The translations under genes and the position numbers were made by a program. From NCBI GenBank assembly GCA_033297205.1, contig MU859075.1:186001-250000 (forward strand): a stretch of DNA of 64,000 nucleotides, written 5' to 3'. This document shows, piece by piece, positions 21,784-31,976 of this stretch. Origin of the DNA: Pseudoneurospora amorphoporcata. Lineage: Eukaryota > Ascomycota > Sordariomycetes > Sordariales > Sordariaceae. Below the pieces are notes generated by a model, which saw only the letters and a program-made list of their open reading frames with translations, made no database searches and was not told the DNA's origin. Position 1 is the stretch's first letter; each line of letters begins with the position of its first letter.

Positions 21784-24004
21784 ATGGCCTCCGTTTCCAC
21801 CACGGTGCCTTATGGCCAGCCAAATCCGATTCATAATGACCTGGGGAGGGAAGACCAGACACTGCTCCTGTTTGCCCACCTGATGGAGGGCGGCAAGGAA
21901 GACGAGGAGACGGTCGAAAGTCTGGGCAAGCTGACCAAGCTGCTCAACGACGATGTCGAGGTCACCAAGAAGGGAGAGAAATCCATTACCACCGTCATAG
22001 ATAGCGACTGCGTCGATACCATATTGTGTTATCTGGATATGAGACAGTCCGATATTGTTCGCGGTCATGCTGCGCTTTGCACCTCTGCGTATCTCAAGGC
22101 CGCCAGCGACGACGGCAGCAAGAAGCTCTCCGCCTTTTTCCTCGATCGGGTCCAACGAGGCACTTACGACGACTATATTGTGGCGTTTTGCGTGGCAGCT
22201 ACCATCTTCCCCATTGTCCCCGATCTCACGTCCGAGCTGTTCCTCAGCGAAGGTTTCCTCCCCAGTCTAGGCCCGCTTATGAGGCGCAAGTGGAAGAGCC
22301 GCAAGGTCGAGACCGCCTGTCTCGAAATGCTCAACGCTGCTTGCATGCACTCTCACTGCCGTGAAGCTGTCCAGAAGTACTGCACCGACTGGCTAGAGGA
22401 GATTGTGGACCAGGATACCGAGCAGGTCATCGAGTCTATGTACGCCACCGATCCCGACATGACCGTCCAGGAGGGCTCCGTTTCCATGAGGAGGCACTCC
22501 ATCCATGTTCAGAACCTGGCCGCCGTGGTCTTGACCAAGCTCAGGGTGAGCCTCCAGCTGCCTCCTTCACCCACCTCCGAGGTTGGGGCTCCCTCTCTCT
22601 GATGTCCCTGCGGCTGACATCAGCTTCAAGGCAGTGCAACCCGACCAGGCACCCCCAAACTTGTCCGACCCATCCCAGCCCCGGATACAGCCGGCGACAA
22701 CCAGCGTAGAAGATCTTTCCAAAAAGTTTACCCAGATGCTCATCAAGGACCCCGAACATTCCAGCCAAGCCTCGGTCGAAGGACTCGCCTATGCATCGAT
22801 CCGCTCCAAGGTTAAGGAGGAACTAGCCGGTGATCCCGAATTCCTCAAATCACTTGTAAAAACACTCGAGTCGGCGCCTCCCAGGTCCCCGCTCATGTAC
22901 GGCGCTCTTAGCATTTTTGTTAACCTTACACAATACCGTCCAGCCCTTACAGAAGAACAGAAGCGCATAAGCCAACTCAAGGCCTATGCGGATGCGGCGG
23001 GCAAGCTTCAACCCGACCCCCTGAACGACAACGAACATGTCAGCGCACGCTGTAAACGTGTCTTTGAAGCCGGCGTCACCCCCGTTCTCGTGACGATCAG
23101 CAAAACTAGCTCCGTAGCATCCCTTACCCTCATCATCTCGATTCTCAACTCCCTCTCCATGACACCCTCTATGCGGGGACCGCTCGCTCAACAAGGCGCC
23201 GTCCGTCTGCTGATTGGTGCCTGGACCAACCTGCCCGAAAACGACCCAAAGAACATGACAGTCCGACGAACCGCTGCCCAGGCTCTTGCCCGTGTCCTCA
23301 TCTCCACGAACCCCATGCTCGTCTTCGGTGGCTCCCGCGCTACTCCCATGAGCACCGCCATCCGACCCCTCGTCCACATCCTTCTCCCCGACCAGACCGC
23401 TGACACCCGTGACCTGCTCCCAACTTTCGAGTCCCTCATGGCGCTCACCAACCTTGCTGCCGTTGACGACGACACCCGCCGCACCATTGTCCGTGTCGCC
23501 TGGAAGGACATCGAGGAACTTCTGCTTTACAACAACCCTCGTATCACCACTGCAGCTGTCGAGCTCGTTTGCAACATCGTCCAGTCCCCCGAAGAAGCCG
23601 AATCACTCTTTGCCGACACCAGCAAGCCGCAGGCGCAGACCAGGTTGAAGATTCTTGTGGCTTTAGCAGACGCCGAAGACGCCGCTACACGTAGTGCCGC
23701 CGGTGGTGCCTTGGCTGCCTTGACGGGGTATGAGAGCGTGGTGAAGGCTATCGCGGAGCGCGAGAGGGGACCGGAGATTATCCTTGGACTGTGTGAGGAC
23801 GACAATGAAGACCTGAGGCATCGCGGTGTGTTTGTTCTGTTGAACATGGTGGCATGCGAGGGTCAGACGGGCAAGGTGGCCAGAGAGAAGTTCATGAGCA
23901 ATGGTGGAGTGGAGATCATGAGGGAGGTGGTTACCAGGACGAAGAGGAGGGAGATTGTGGAGCTGGCTGTGCAGTGTCTGAAGTTGTTGCTGGGAAAGGA
24001 GTGA
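21784..24004 (+). CDS. cro1: UCS-domain myosin chaperone (Cro1/She4/UNC-45 family)
   Basis: Two exons, 21784-22545 and 22631-24004, with an 85-nt intron (GTGAGC donor, GGCTGAC branch, CTTCAAG acceptor) and 711 residues in total. The protein is an all-helical armadillo-like repeat protein without the TPR domain of animal UNC-45. An N-terminal helical segment is followed by a central region ending near residue 250. The C-terminal UCS domain, residues ~290-711, carries LVKTLES, ALSIFVNLT, QGAVRLLI, RRTAAQALARVLISTNP and LMALTNLAA repeats. The length is close to Podospora anserina Cro1 (~700 residues), which is needed for the change from syncytial to cellular state in sexual development. Yeast She4 and fission yeast Rng3 fold and support myosin heads. 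The start ATG has GCGATGG context. The gene is intact. Confidence 0.85.
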
Positions 24005-24562
24005 TTTCCATGCATCGGGAGGTACATCAGACGCCTTGTTGATTTGTTCTGTTCTTTTATTTATACTGTTCGAGTTTGTTGTTGTACAAAACAGTGGTAT
24101 GGTTGTTTACTACGGGGTTGGGGCATGGGCGGACAAGGAGGGAACAGGCAACAGTCATCGTCAACATTGTTAACATTGTTAACATCTCATCATTTATATC
24201 ACATTTTTGGAGTTGGAGTTCATTTGGTAAGGATGGCGAACGAGACAACAGGCGGCAGATTGGAGAGTGGCAGACATGGCACTATTGTTGTTATTAGCTA
24301 CACACCTATGTAAGTACCTAACATGAATATGATGATCATACTGCATTTAAACAAAACCACGGTCGTGCATTCCCAAATAAGCTGTATGCCGTGGTGGCGT
24401 CTTCCTGCCATTGGCGTACCCATCGTGTCCCAGCCCTTGTTCGTCCTCGCTTCAAATCTGTGAACGCCATGGACCGTGACATGAGGACGATGGTATGTAT
24501 GTCTTGGAAGGTCTTTACCAAAAAGAAAGGGAGGAAAGGACAAAAAGAAGTAAAGAAAAAGA
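24005..24562. other. Intergenic, with a short tandem repeat
   Basis: 3' UTR of the UCS gene and spacer to the 5S gene. A 9-bp repeat (AACATTGTT) occurs almost three times at about 24163-24185. Confidence 0.5.
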
Positions 24563-24681
24563 ACATACAACACCAGGGATTCGCTGGTCGTCACCGACCC
24601 AACTACTAGTCTGGCCCTCACTGGCTTATCTATGGGAGAGCGGACGGGATCCCGAGTTTTCCAGTGGGTATGGTCGTATGT
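24563..24681 (-). rRNA. 5S ribosomal RNA, copy 2
   Basis: 119 nt on the minus strand, identical to copy 1. The minus-strand 3' side continues TTCTTTTTC, a polymerase III stop. Confidence 0.97.
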
Positions 24682-24704
24682 ATTTTCTTTGTCGCATTCT
24701 ACAT

Positions 24705-24711
24705 CTTATTA
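24705..24711 (-). promoter_or_regulatory. TATA-like element of 5S copy 2
   Basis: TAATAAG on the minus strand at -30 to -24 from the 5S start. Confidence 0.55.
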
Positions 24712-25512
24712 ATGCATGTTGGTTGCCTCCTTCTTTTCTTTGGGTTACTGAGACGTCCATCGCAAAAATAAACCGAACACCTCATATGCAGTCATTTGCA
24801 TCACATATCCGCAAGCGTCAAGAACAACGTCGCCTCACAAGCTAGCAGCAGCAGCAGCAGCAAGACGACCACGCCGTGGTATTCCATTCCGTCTTGAACG
24901 CATTCACGTATCCTTTTTACGCATTTTGATCGAAACTCAAACCCTTTTCTGGACCAAAGAATGCATAAGAGACTCCGAGCGACGTGCTCAAAACTTATGA
25001 AGAGACATAATCGCCGTTTTGTAACGGTACGCTTTTCCTGGCCCAAGCGAGTCCGGCCGTATTGGAGTTTTCATGTTCGAATGTTTATTTTTTCCACGTC
25101 CAGTCCGGTTGCGAGCAACGGCCCGTGTCTGGTGCTGGACTGGAGGGCATCGCCACTGTCGATTGTCATTTTTATTCTTGCTCCCACACGTCGCATGTTG
25201 TCTTTCTGCGTCCGCATGCTTTATCCACTGTCCCTTCCATTCTAATCCCGAGCACTCGTCTGCGGTCCCTGCCGCCTCCTCCTATACAGTTGTCGAGACC
25301 GACCGATGCATGATCTCCTGCACCTCCTTTCCAATCGCGGAGATACAGGCAGGAAACCCTCGAAAAAGGCTGGTGTGCAGAAAGCGGCCACCGTTGAAAG
25401 AAAGAGAACATCGTCAGTTCAAGAAGGGAGTCTTCAATTGCGTGGAAGGAGACACATTGCCAGCGAGAGGACAGATGGCTGATTTGGAGCTTGGAGGGGC
25501 TTCACGGAAAGG
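24712..25512. other. Intergenic, with a short CAG repeat
   Basis: About 800 bases. A (CAG)n run lies near 24844-24862. The right part is the upstream region of the small gene at 25840. No other gene seen. Confidence 0.5.
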
Positions 25513-25520
25513 TATATAAG
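25513..25520 (+). promoter_or_regulatory. TATA box
   Basis: TATATAAG, followed about 30-60 bases later by a long T-rich tract (25547-25570) and a pyrimidine-rich leader of ~270 bases up to the ATG at 25840. This is the layout of strongly or conditionally expressed Neurospora genes. Confidence 0.5.
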
Positions 25521-25839
25521 ATGGGCCTCCCCAACCCTTTGGTCGTTTTTTTTCTTTTTTTTTTTTTTTCCACTCCAGAATCAAGCACTTCTTCAGATCT
25601 TTTGGCATCCTACAACTTCTTCACATACAACATGTTCTTCATTCTTTATCCTTCAGTTCTTTTATCTCTTGAGTTCTTTCATCTTTCAAGTTTCCTCACT
25701 TCTCGAGTCCCCAAGCCCAAGGCCAAGTCTCGCCCCGATCTGTTGAACCCTCCCGACTCCTCAGGCAACAATTGTCATTTGCTCTGGCAGACAACACAAC
25801 TTTTTGCCACACAACTGCTCTCAGTAACACACACTCACA

Positions 25840-26126
25840 ATGAACACTTATACGTCTCCCCCCGATCATGCTAAGTATTTCACCGAGGGGTAAGTCTCTT
25901 TTCCCCCCGTCGATGTCCCTCGAGTGTTCTACCCAGAGAACTAATTTGAACTCCTCTCTCTAGTGCGCCTCCCTGCGGTACAATGCGGACATACATGTAT
26001 AGCCACGCACTGAAAGAAGGGACAGCCCACTTACGCTGCATGTGGATATACGAAGTGAACCATCACCCGGTACCACACCGCCACCTGCTGCCCAGCTACC
26101 ACAATGCGAGAGGGTCACTGAGTTGA
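25840..26126 (+). CDS. Small two-exon protein, unknown
   Basis: Exons 25840-25889 and 25964-26126 are joined by a 74-nt intron with strong signals: GTAAGT donor, ACTAAT branch and CTCCTCTCTCTAG acceptor. The joined frame gives 70 residues beginning MNTYTSPPDHAKYF, with an AACTCACA-type context before the ATG (ACTCACAATG). The protein has no signal peptide or membrane helix and no domain I recognise. It contains a His/Pro-rich end (NHHPVPHRHLLPSYH). A TATA box and a pyrimidine-rich leader precede it. The promoter and intron make it a believable gene; the coding evidence itself is weak. The second exon could be longer or differently spliced. Confidence 0.4.
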
Positions 26127-26633
26127 GGATAACATTTGATCGAAGTGCCTGCATTTCTCTTCGATCTGAAGCGGATCAAAGCTCAGCGGAACTCAAGAAT
26201 GGATGACGACAAACTCATCTATCCGCCATTTCATCTGACCCTATCCAACAGGATTCCCAGTCAAGAAAGGAGATAGCATAATCTCTTCACCTCGTCCGAG
26301 GATAGATGTTGCGCATACAGCCAATCTCAACCCCGGCCATCATGACACAAAGCAAGGCGTGGTGGCTACAGCGTCGTTTCACACAATTCCCAGCCGCTTT
26401 CTGCCCGAAAACACTTTTTAACACTTCACTCAACGAACAAAGACCTTCCACAATGTGCTCACCGACTACTTCGCCAGTGCTTGCGCTTCTGGACCACATA
26501 GTGCATCAATTAGAGCGACTGCGATTGCTGGTCCATTTGCATTTGCTCCCGCAGTAATGTCACATCTGCCTCTGGTCTTAACCATGGCCATGATGACCTC
26601 GACGATTGACTTGCCAATTGTTTCCGTAGTTTC

Positions 26634-26981
26634 ATGACTACGAGACAGAGTACCAGAAGTGGTCGGGTTTCCGATGAACTACGCCCTCAGTTGCCTGTTC
26701 CTGGATTTTTTGAAAATTACGATCTCGAGGTCTTTGACGACAACAAGGACGATATCGTCGCCATTGCAGTGGAAATTGTAGCAAGCGAACACTTGGCACC
26801 ACCTCAACCTACATCACCCACCGGCCTACCTACATCCTTAGGTCAGGTACCTACTACTTCAACATCTCTACGACCCCGGGCTAACAAAAGAAGAGTAGTG
26901 ACATTTCATAACTGCGCTCCCACTGTATCGAAACTCGAACATCACCAGCCAACGACATCCATAGATATCATCCATACTTGA
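26634..26981 (+). CDS. Possible hypothetical protein, 115 aa
   Basis: One open frame from ATG at 26634 (TTCATGACTACG) to a TGA. The product is hydrophilic, with an acidic patch (VFDDNKDD), a Pro/Thr-rich middle and a basic RPRANKRR that could be a nuclear signal. No domain is recognised and no splice site or leader supports it. It may be chance. Confidence 0.25.
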   Translation: MTTRQSTRSGRVSDELRPQLPVPGFFENYDLEVFDDNKDDIVAIAVEIVASEHLAPPQPTSPTGLPTSLGQVPTTSTSLRPRANKRRVVTFHNCAPTVSKLEHHQPTTSIDIIHT

Positions 26982-27741
26982 CACCAAACACCTCGGGCAC
27001 GAAGACACTTGTGAAACTCAAGCGACCTCACACTCGAACCACGTCCATCTCCTCACTCTTACTTGCCCCGGACAAAGTCATGAACATCCATTACACACCC
27101 ATATCCCTTTTCAGTTTTTTCATTGGAAGACATTCTACGTTGGGAGGTCACACCAAGACCGTATACAAGCCATCTACCTCCCACTTTTGGATACAGCTGC
27201 TCCAGCTTCAGCTTTTTCAACCCATTCTCTAGGCATTTTCTGTATGGCCTGATCCCCAAGTAATTCCGGCCGAGGTGTTCCCAAAATCTTAGAAACTATA
27301 TTACAGTTCTGTGATGGCCTTTCCTAGCTGAAGCGAGACGTACTAGACTGTCTATGTTCGGTATATTTTTACGACTACTTCGCCAGGCGCCTCATCCACA
27401 GGATATAAGGTCCCTTATCGAGCCGCACTACCACAACAGACGGCCCAGTGGTTTCTGTTGAAAAAAATACTGCCGGGTGCGCGGTACTCGAGGTACAGTT
27501 TTTGTAGGTCGCAGCTGCGGCGTTGTGCGTTCGTTCCACAAACTTACTTGGGCGACTGAGCTTTTTTATTTTTTTTATTGTCTTTAAAACAATTGGGAGA
27601 CTAATGTAATCATTGAAGTTAGGCTCTTGCTTTTTTCTTTCATCTTTTGGTCTTCCCAAAGTAGGTTTTATTTTGCGCGGGGGGTGGTGGGAAGTGGAAG
27701 ATGCCTCCGTCGCGAACGAGCATCGCCAGCCAGATACCGAC
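26982..27741. other. Intergenic, no gene seen
   Basis: About 760 bases with T-rich stretches at 27558-27580. A minus-strand open frame at 27375-27776 has no supporting features. Confidence 0.4.
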
Positions 27742-27950
27742 ACTCGTCGGACACTCGTCGGATACTCGCCGGACATACACCAAATATTTACAGTATACTT
27801 ACCGAAGACTTAGAAAACGGGTTATAAACAGTTTGCAAAGACTTTTGCGAAGAATTAATGAAGAGTTGGCAAAGACTTTGGGAAGACTTCACGAACACTT
27901 ACCGAACATTTACTAGAAACTTACCAGACAATTCCATGCCAAATACTTTC
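27742..27950. repeat. Degenerate 11-bp minisatellite
   Basis: The stretch begins with two exact and one near-exact 11-mers (ACTCGTCGGAC, ACTCGTCGGAT, ACTCGCCGGAC). An ACTT/ACTC-like core then recurs about every 11 bases, at 27742, 27753, 27764, 27797, 27808, 27830, 27841, 27875, 27886, 27897, 27208+700=27908, 27919 and 27945, with one 12-base step near 27852. About 19 units, strongly diverged to the right. Confidence 0.7.
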
Positions 27951-28274
27951 CAAACACAGCACACATACTGCCCAGAACATCTCGAGGCATCACAAGTCTG
28001 TCATTACCTCAAATTTCCATCGGCTAAGTAGCCAGCGGACTGCCAGATCAATAAGATACGGGCTATTTAGCAGGTTAAGGTATTGGACTTTGATCCTCAC
28101 CAATCGCACAAGTTTTCGCTAATTCAAATTCTCATTGACTACGGAATCAAGCATTGCGGCAATCTTGGTTTTAAAATACAAACAACGCCTCCCCTTACTC
28201 GTACACTAGCCATAGAGGTGGACTGGCCGTTGCACCGCCCGTTGTACACTCCCGGCATACACTTACTAACTGGA
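27951..28274. other. Intergenic, no gene seen
   Basis: Downstream of the minus-strand gene that ends at 28275; probably includes its 3' UTR. Confidence 0.4.
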
Positions 28275-29147
28275 TCAGAAAGTAGGCGCCCCACAAGAAT
28301 CATAGTCCGTCGCAGGATTATACCTATCCGCCTCTACCAATTTCAACACCTGTCTGAGCTTCTTGAACACGCCATCGCCGACGCGCGACGACAGCTTCAC
28401 CAACTCCTGCACACTCCCCACCCAGTTCGACCCGCCCATCGGGTCCTTGCACACTATCATCATCTTGATGTTATGGTTCTTGTGATTGAACTTGTCCTTG
28501 ATCAACGACAACATCTTGCCATCCAGGCCCGGCCTGCCCCGACCACTGGAAAAGTCTTCCGGGATGGTCTGACCGAACTCGTTTGAAAGGGTCAAAAGAC
28601 GACGCAGAATGCGTTGCATGCTTCTGGCTGCGCGGCGCTTGTCTTCCACCTCCGAGTCGAAGTCAGTTCGGCGGAGGAGGAGATCGAAACTTTTGTCAGC
28701 TGTGGCGAAGAGCTGTCTTAACCGGGTGCTCGGCTCGGAAGCGTCCTGGTCCGGCGGGAGGGTAGAAAGGATCTTGACCTGTTCATTGAAAGAAATCAAG
28801 TTGTAGTCAAGTTCAATGTCAATCGTCCGCTGGTCCTTAAAGAGGTCGTCCTCGTAGATTTCCTGGAGCGATTTGCCGATAGTGTGTGGGTCACGAGCGG
28901 CGGCGAAAGCGAGGAGATCGTCTCGGACGCTGATGGGGATCAGAGGTTCACCGGTTCGGTGCTTGCGCTCGGTGAGAATTGAGAGATAGTAGTCTTTTTC
29001 ATCGGCAAGGTCTTCTTCCTCTTCGTCCTCAGTCGGGCGGGGGTCTTCGTCTTCATTGGGGGGCGATTCTTCGAGGTCGCTGTCGGTGCGTGCTCGTTTC
29101 TTGGGAGGACAGCGATTGGGTGAGGCAGATGCGGTAGTTTCGGCCAT
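28275..29147 (-). CDS. Unknown nuclear-type protein with a shared 42-residue motif (paralog 1)
   Basis: Single exon from ATG at 29147 giving 290 residues. The frame is open further upstream, but the ATG at 29147 starts a natural MAETTASASPN. Residues 14-21 contain PPKKRAR, a classical nuclear localisation signal. Residues 23-50 are very acidic (DSDLEESPPNEDED, DEEEEDLADE). Residues 53-95 hold a motif, YYLSILTERKHRT then PLIPISVRDDLLAFAAARD and IGKSLQ, which recurs in the damaged gene at 31977-32773. Residues 100-290 are helical and charged, with GRGRPGLDGKM and a DPMGGSNWVGSVQ segment. I recognise no known family. It may be a regulator or chromatin-associated protein; that is inference from the nuclear signal and acidity only. 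Confidence 0.65.
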   Translation of the reverse strand: MAETTASASPNRCPPKKRARTDSDLEESPPNEDEDPRPTEDEEEEDLADEKDYYLSILTERKHRTGEPLIPISVRDDLLAFAAARDPHTIGKSLQEIYEDDLFKDQRTIDIELDYNLISFNEQVKILSTLPPDQDASEPSTRLRQLFATADKSFDLLLRRTDFDSEVEDKRRAARSMQRILRRLLTLSNEFGQTIPEDFSSGRGRPGLDGKMLSLIKDKFNHKNHNIKMMIVCKDPMGGSNWVGSVQELVKLSSRVGDGVFKKLRQVLKLVEADRYNPATDYDSCGAPTF

Positions 29148-29664
29148 TGTTTTTGGTGTTGAGAGAAATGGCGAGTGTCGCTTTTGGGCTGAACTAGCTG
29201 AAAAACGCAATAGTAATACGGTTGGAAACAGAAGGTGGAAGTTGAAAGGAGGACGGAGCAAGTCTGGCAGCATGGTGTCCTTTATTCCTGGTTGCTATGT
29301 AAAACCTCTCTCTGTTTCTCTAATCTGATCATAGTTACGGCATCATCACGCATGGAGTACGTCGTTGACATGGAACTGGTCGTGATAGCTCAGGCGAACC
29401 CCCCCCCCCCAAATTGCAACCAAAACAGGTCCGGCGGCGAGGGGGGTCACTTCAGCTCCAGAACCAATAGAAATACCTGCATTGTGCGTTGAGCAAGCGA
29501 AATTTCACATTGCTTCCCGTACAGGTATTTCTGAAGCACGTTTTGCGTGCAGCCCGAATGCATACCTACCTCGACATGAACCATATCTCAACGTCCTATC
29601 GGGACATCGTGAGGTTAAGAAAGCATCCATCACACCCACATAGCCCCTTCCCCAGAACAACATC
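29148..29664. other. Intergenic, with a C12 run
   Basis: Promoter of the minus-strand gene at 28275-29147 and 3' flank of the next. A C12 homopolymer lies at 29399-29410. No gene seen. Confidence 0.5.
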
Positions 29665-31010
29665 CTACTCTTCTGCCTCCTCTTCAACGCCGTCACCATC
29701 TTTTCCCGCAGACTTCGAACTCGGCTTTTCTCGACACACAATGCAGTCCAATCTCCACTTCAAGAAATCAGCCTCTTCCCCTATCACATCATGATCTCCT
29801 CCCTCTTGCTCCATGTCCTCCCCTCTTTCTTCTTCTTCTGATTCAGGCAATTCATCCATGGCCCTGTCCATCATCCTATACTCAATCCTCACTTTCCTCC
29901 TAACAGACCCTGTTGTCTCCGCGCAGCTTGACGGGCTCGTACGTATAGTTGCGAGTCTAGTCGAGCTTTTCTGACGCGGATCCATTGCCGAGAGCTGTTG
30001 AGGATTGCGATGCTGACTTGGCGCTGGTGGGATCTGGACAGATGCTCGCGGTAGGGGAGGTGGTAGGGCGGATGTGTTATGGTTGTCGTTGGAGGTCGGT
30101 ATTATACCAGGGACAGTCCCATGCTCGACCATACTTCGGGCGAGAAGATCCAGAGATTTTCGGTAATCACAGGCGGTGGCAAAGGTTTGGACCGAGGCGT
30201 TGGACGTGGTCTTGGTACTAAGAATACTAATTCTTGACAGCGTTCGACGGAGACTCGAGAACGGAGGAGGAGACCTCTGTTGGTCCACATGAGAGATTCC
30301 CTCTTCCTCCTGTACAAAGTGACAGCTGAACACTGATGATGATTGACGAGACGGTGTTGGACGCAGAGTGTCCATTGAGCTTCGAAGGCTGGTGGGGAAG
30401 AGAAGACGATCTTGCTGTACGGTACGGGCAGTGACAAAGCTCTCCAGTGATACCCGACTCCTTATGGAAGACAAGTAACCGACCCGGCTAGAAGGCCTTG
30501 AGTCGGCTCGTTGACGGAACTGTTCTGCGAGTTCCTGGATTTGCCTTGCTTGATGGGCTTGAGATGCGAGCAGGTTATTCCTATTCGTTTGTCAGGAGTT
30601 GCGAATGATAAGACGAGATATTTCTTCTTCTACTTTTTCACGGCTTACATTTGCAGTTGTAGTTCTGCTACCCGCGTACTGTTGCCTGGTTGAATAGTGG
30701 AGTTGCTGTCATGACTGCTGCTGCCGATGCTTGTCCTGCTGCTCCCGCTGCTGACGCTGTTGTTTTCGATCTCGTTCTCATCGATAGTAGTGACGTTCGC
30801 CCTTTCGAGTTTCAACACAGCCTCAACAAAAGCCACACTGGTCTTCAGCTGTCTTATCTGAGTCGCAAGTGCTATCTCTCGCTGCTTAGAGCGAAAGATG
30901 GCGGGAAGCCGTCTGCGACGGAAGAGAAATGCCGCTTCATCTATGACGTTTTCGCATTCTTTCGTCAAACCTTTAAAAATACTATGACTAACCAGGAAAA
31001 GCAGAACCAT
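29665..31010 (-). CDS. Unknown protein, coiled N-terminal part and acidic C-terminal part
   Basis: Two exons, 30649-31010 and 29665-30580, with a 68-nt intron (GTAAGC donor, CTGAC branch, GAATAG acceptor). The join keeps frame and gives 425 residues. The helical N-terminal half (REIALATQIRQLKTSVAFVEAVLKLERA, then AELQLQM and QAHQARQIQELAEQFRQRA across the splice) looks like a broken coiled coil. A Ser-rich basic middle follows, and the C-terminus is strongly acidic (PESEEEERGEDMEQEGG) before WRLDCIVCREKP. The start is uncertain: the first ~15 residues are hydrophobic (VLLFLVSHSIF) and could instead be non-coding or reached from an upstream exon. No domain recognised. Confidence 0.55.
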
Positions 31011-31976
31011 GGAGCTGTTACTCGTAATGACGTGCTGTCCAAGCCATTTAAATCAGTTTCCTATTAGCGTCCTCACAACCTCCAATATCTGGTATTCTGA
31101 ACCATAGATGTCTTTGGCAGCCGCAAGCATGTAGGTACCCACAGAATACATTCCGGGCGGATCTAGGACATTCAGTAGATCGGAAAGAATATCAGTGGCA
31201 AAAGCAAAATCGAACGCGCGTGCGCCCCCCCCCTAACTCCAACATTAGGTTTTGAGATTGCGCACGATATTCGCGGTAAATAATGAAAGATGGCCTGAAC
31301 GTCAAAGTATACGCTGCCAAATGCAGCAACAAATCGTCGACGGGATATGAGTTTGCGATCTCTTTTTTTTTTTTTTTGAAGAATGACAGGAAGGACAGAG
31401 CCTTATTTTACTCCCCCGACTTTCCCACGCATCAGTGTGTCCTTATTACACATTTGATTTCAACCTAGGCATTTTGGAATTGGAAAAGTTTCACAAAAAG
31501 TCCTGGTGGATCTTTTCTGAATGAGTTTCATCCCTATCACGGTTTTGGAAAGGCGTTTTTGATTTAGCAAGCGAAGCGGTCGTGAAAATGAACCGAACAC
31601 GAACAGTCTAATACTGCTCGCTTTAGATATTTAAAAAGGCCGTCGCAACACTGTTTGTTGTAGGGGTCACAGAAAATTGAAACACGTTGGACAGAGTCCA
31701 TCAAGGATACTTCCGTTTAGAAATGCCTAAGAGCCGAGTGTGAAAGGTAAAATTGAAGACGCTCAGGTGTGCCATGTACTACTGACCGTAACAGGCGCCG
31801 GTTTATTCCTACAACCAATTCGGCAAACAAGGATTCAAGAAGCATGATGACGAGTCCGGTTAAGCAATGCATCAGGCGTGTGCCACAGCGAGTTAAGCTG
31901 GGAAATTATCATTACTATTCTTTATTGGTCAGTCCTATCTCGTATCCTAGCTCTTGCTGACTCTTGTCGGAGCAAT
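31011..31976. other. Intergenic, AT-rich, no gene seen
   Basis: About 960 bases, more AT-rich than its surroundings, with a T15 run near 31362-31376 and a C9 run near 31226. It may contain upstream exons of the gene ending at 31010, but I cannot define any. Confidence 0.4.

Noticed and set aside
27375..27776. 133-codon minus-strand frame near the minisatellite
   Set aside because: It overlaps the repeat and a T-rich stretch, and I see no domain or gene signal.
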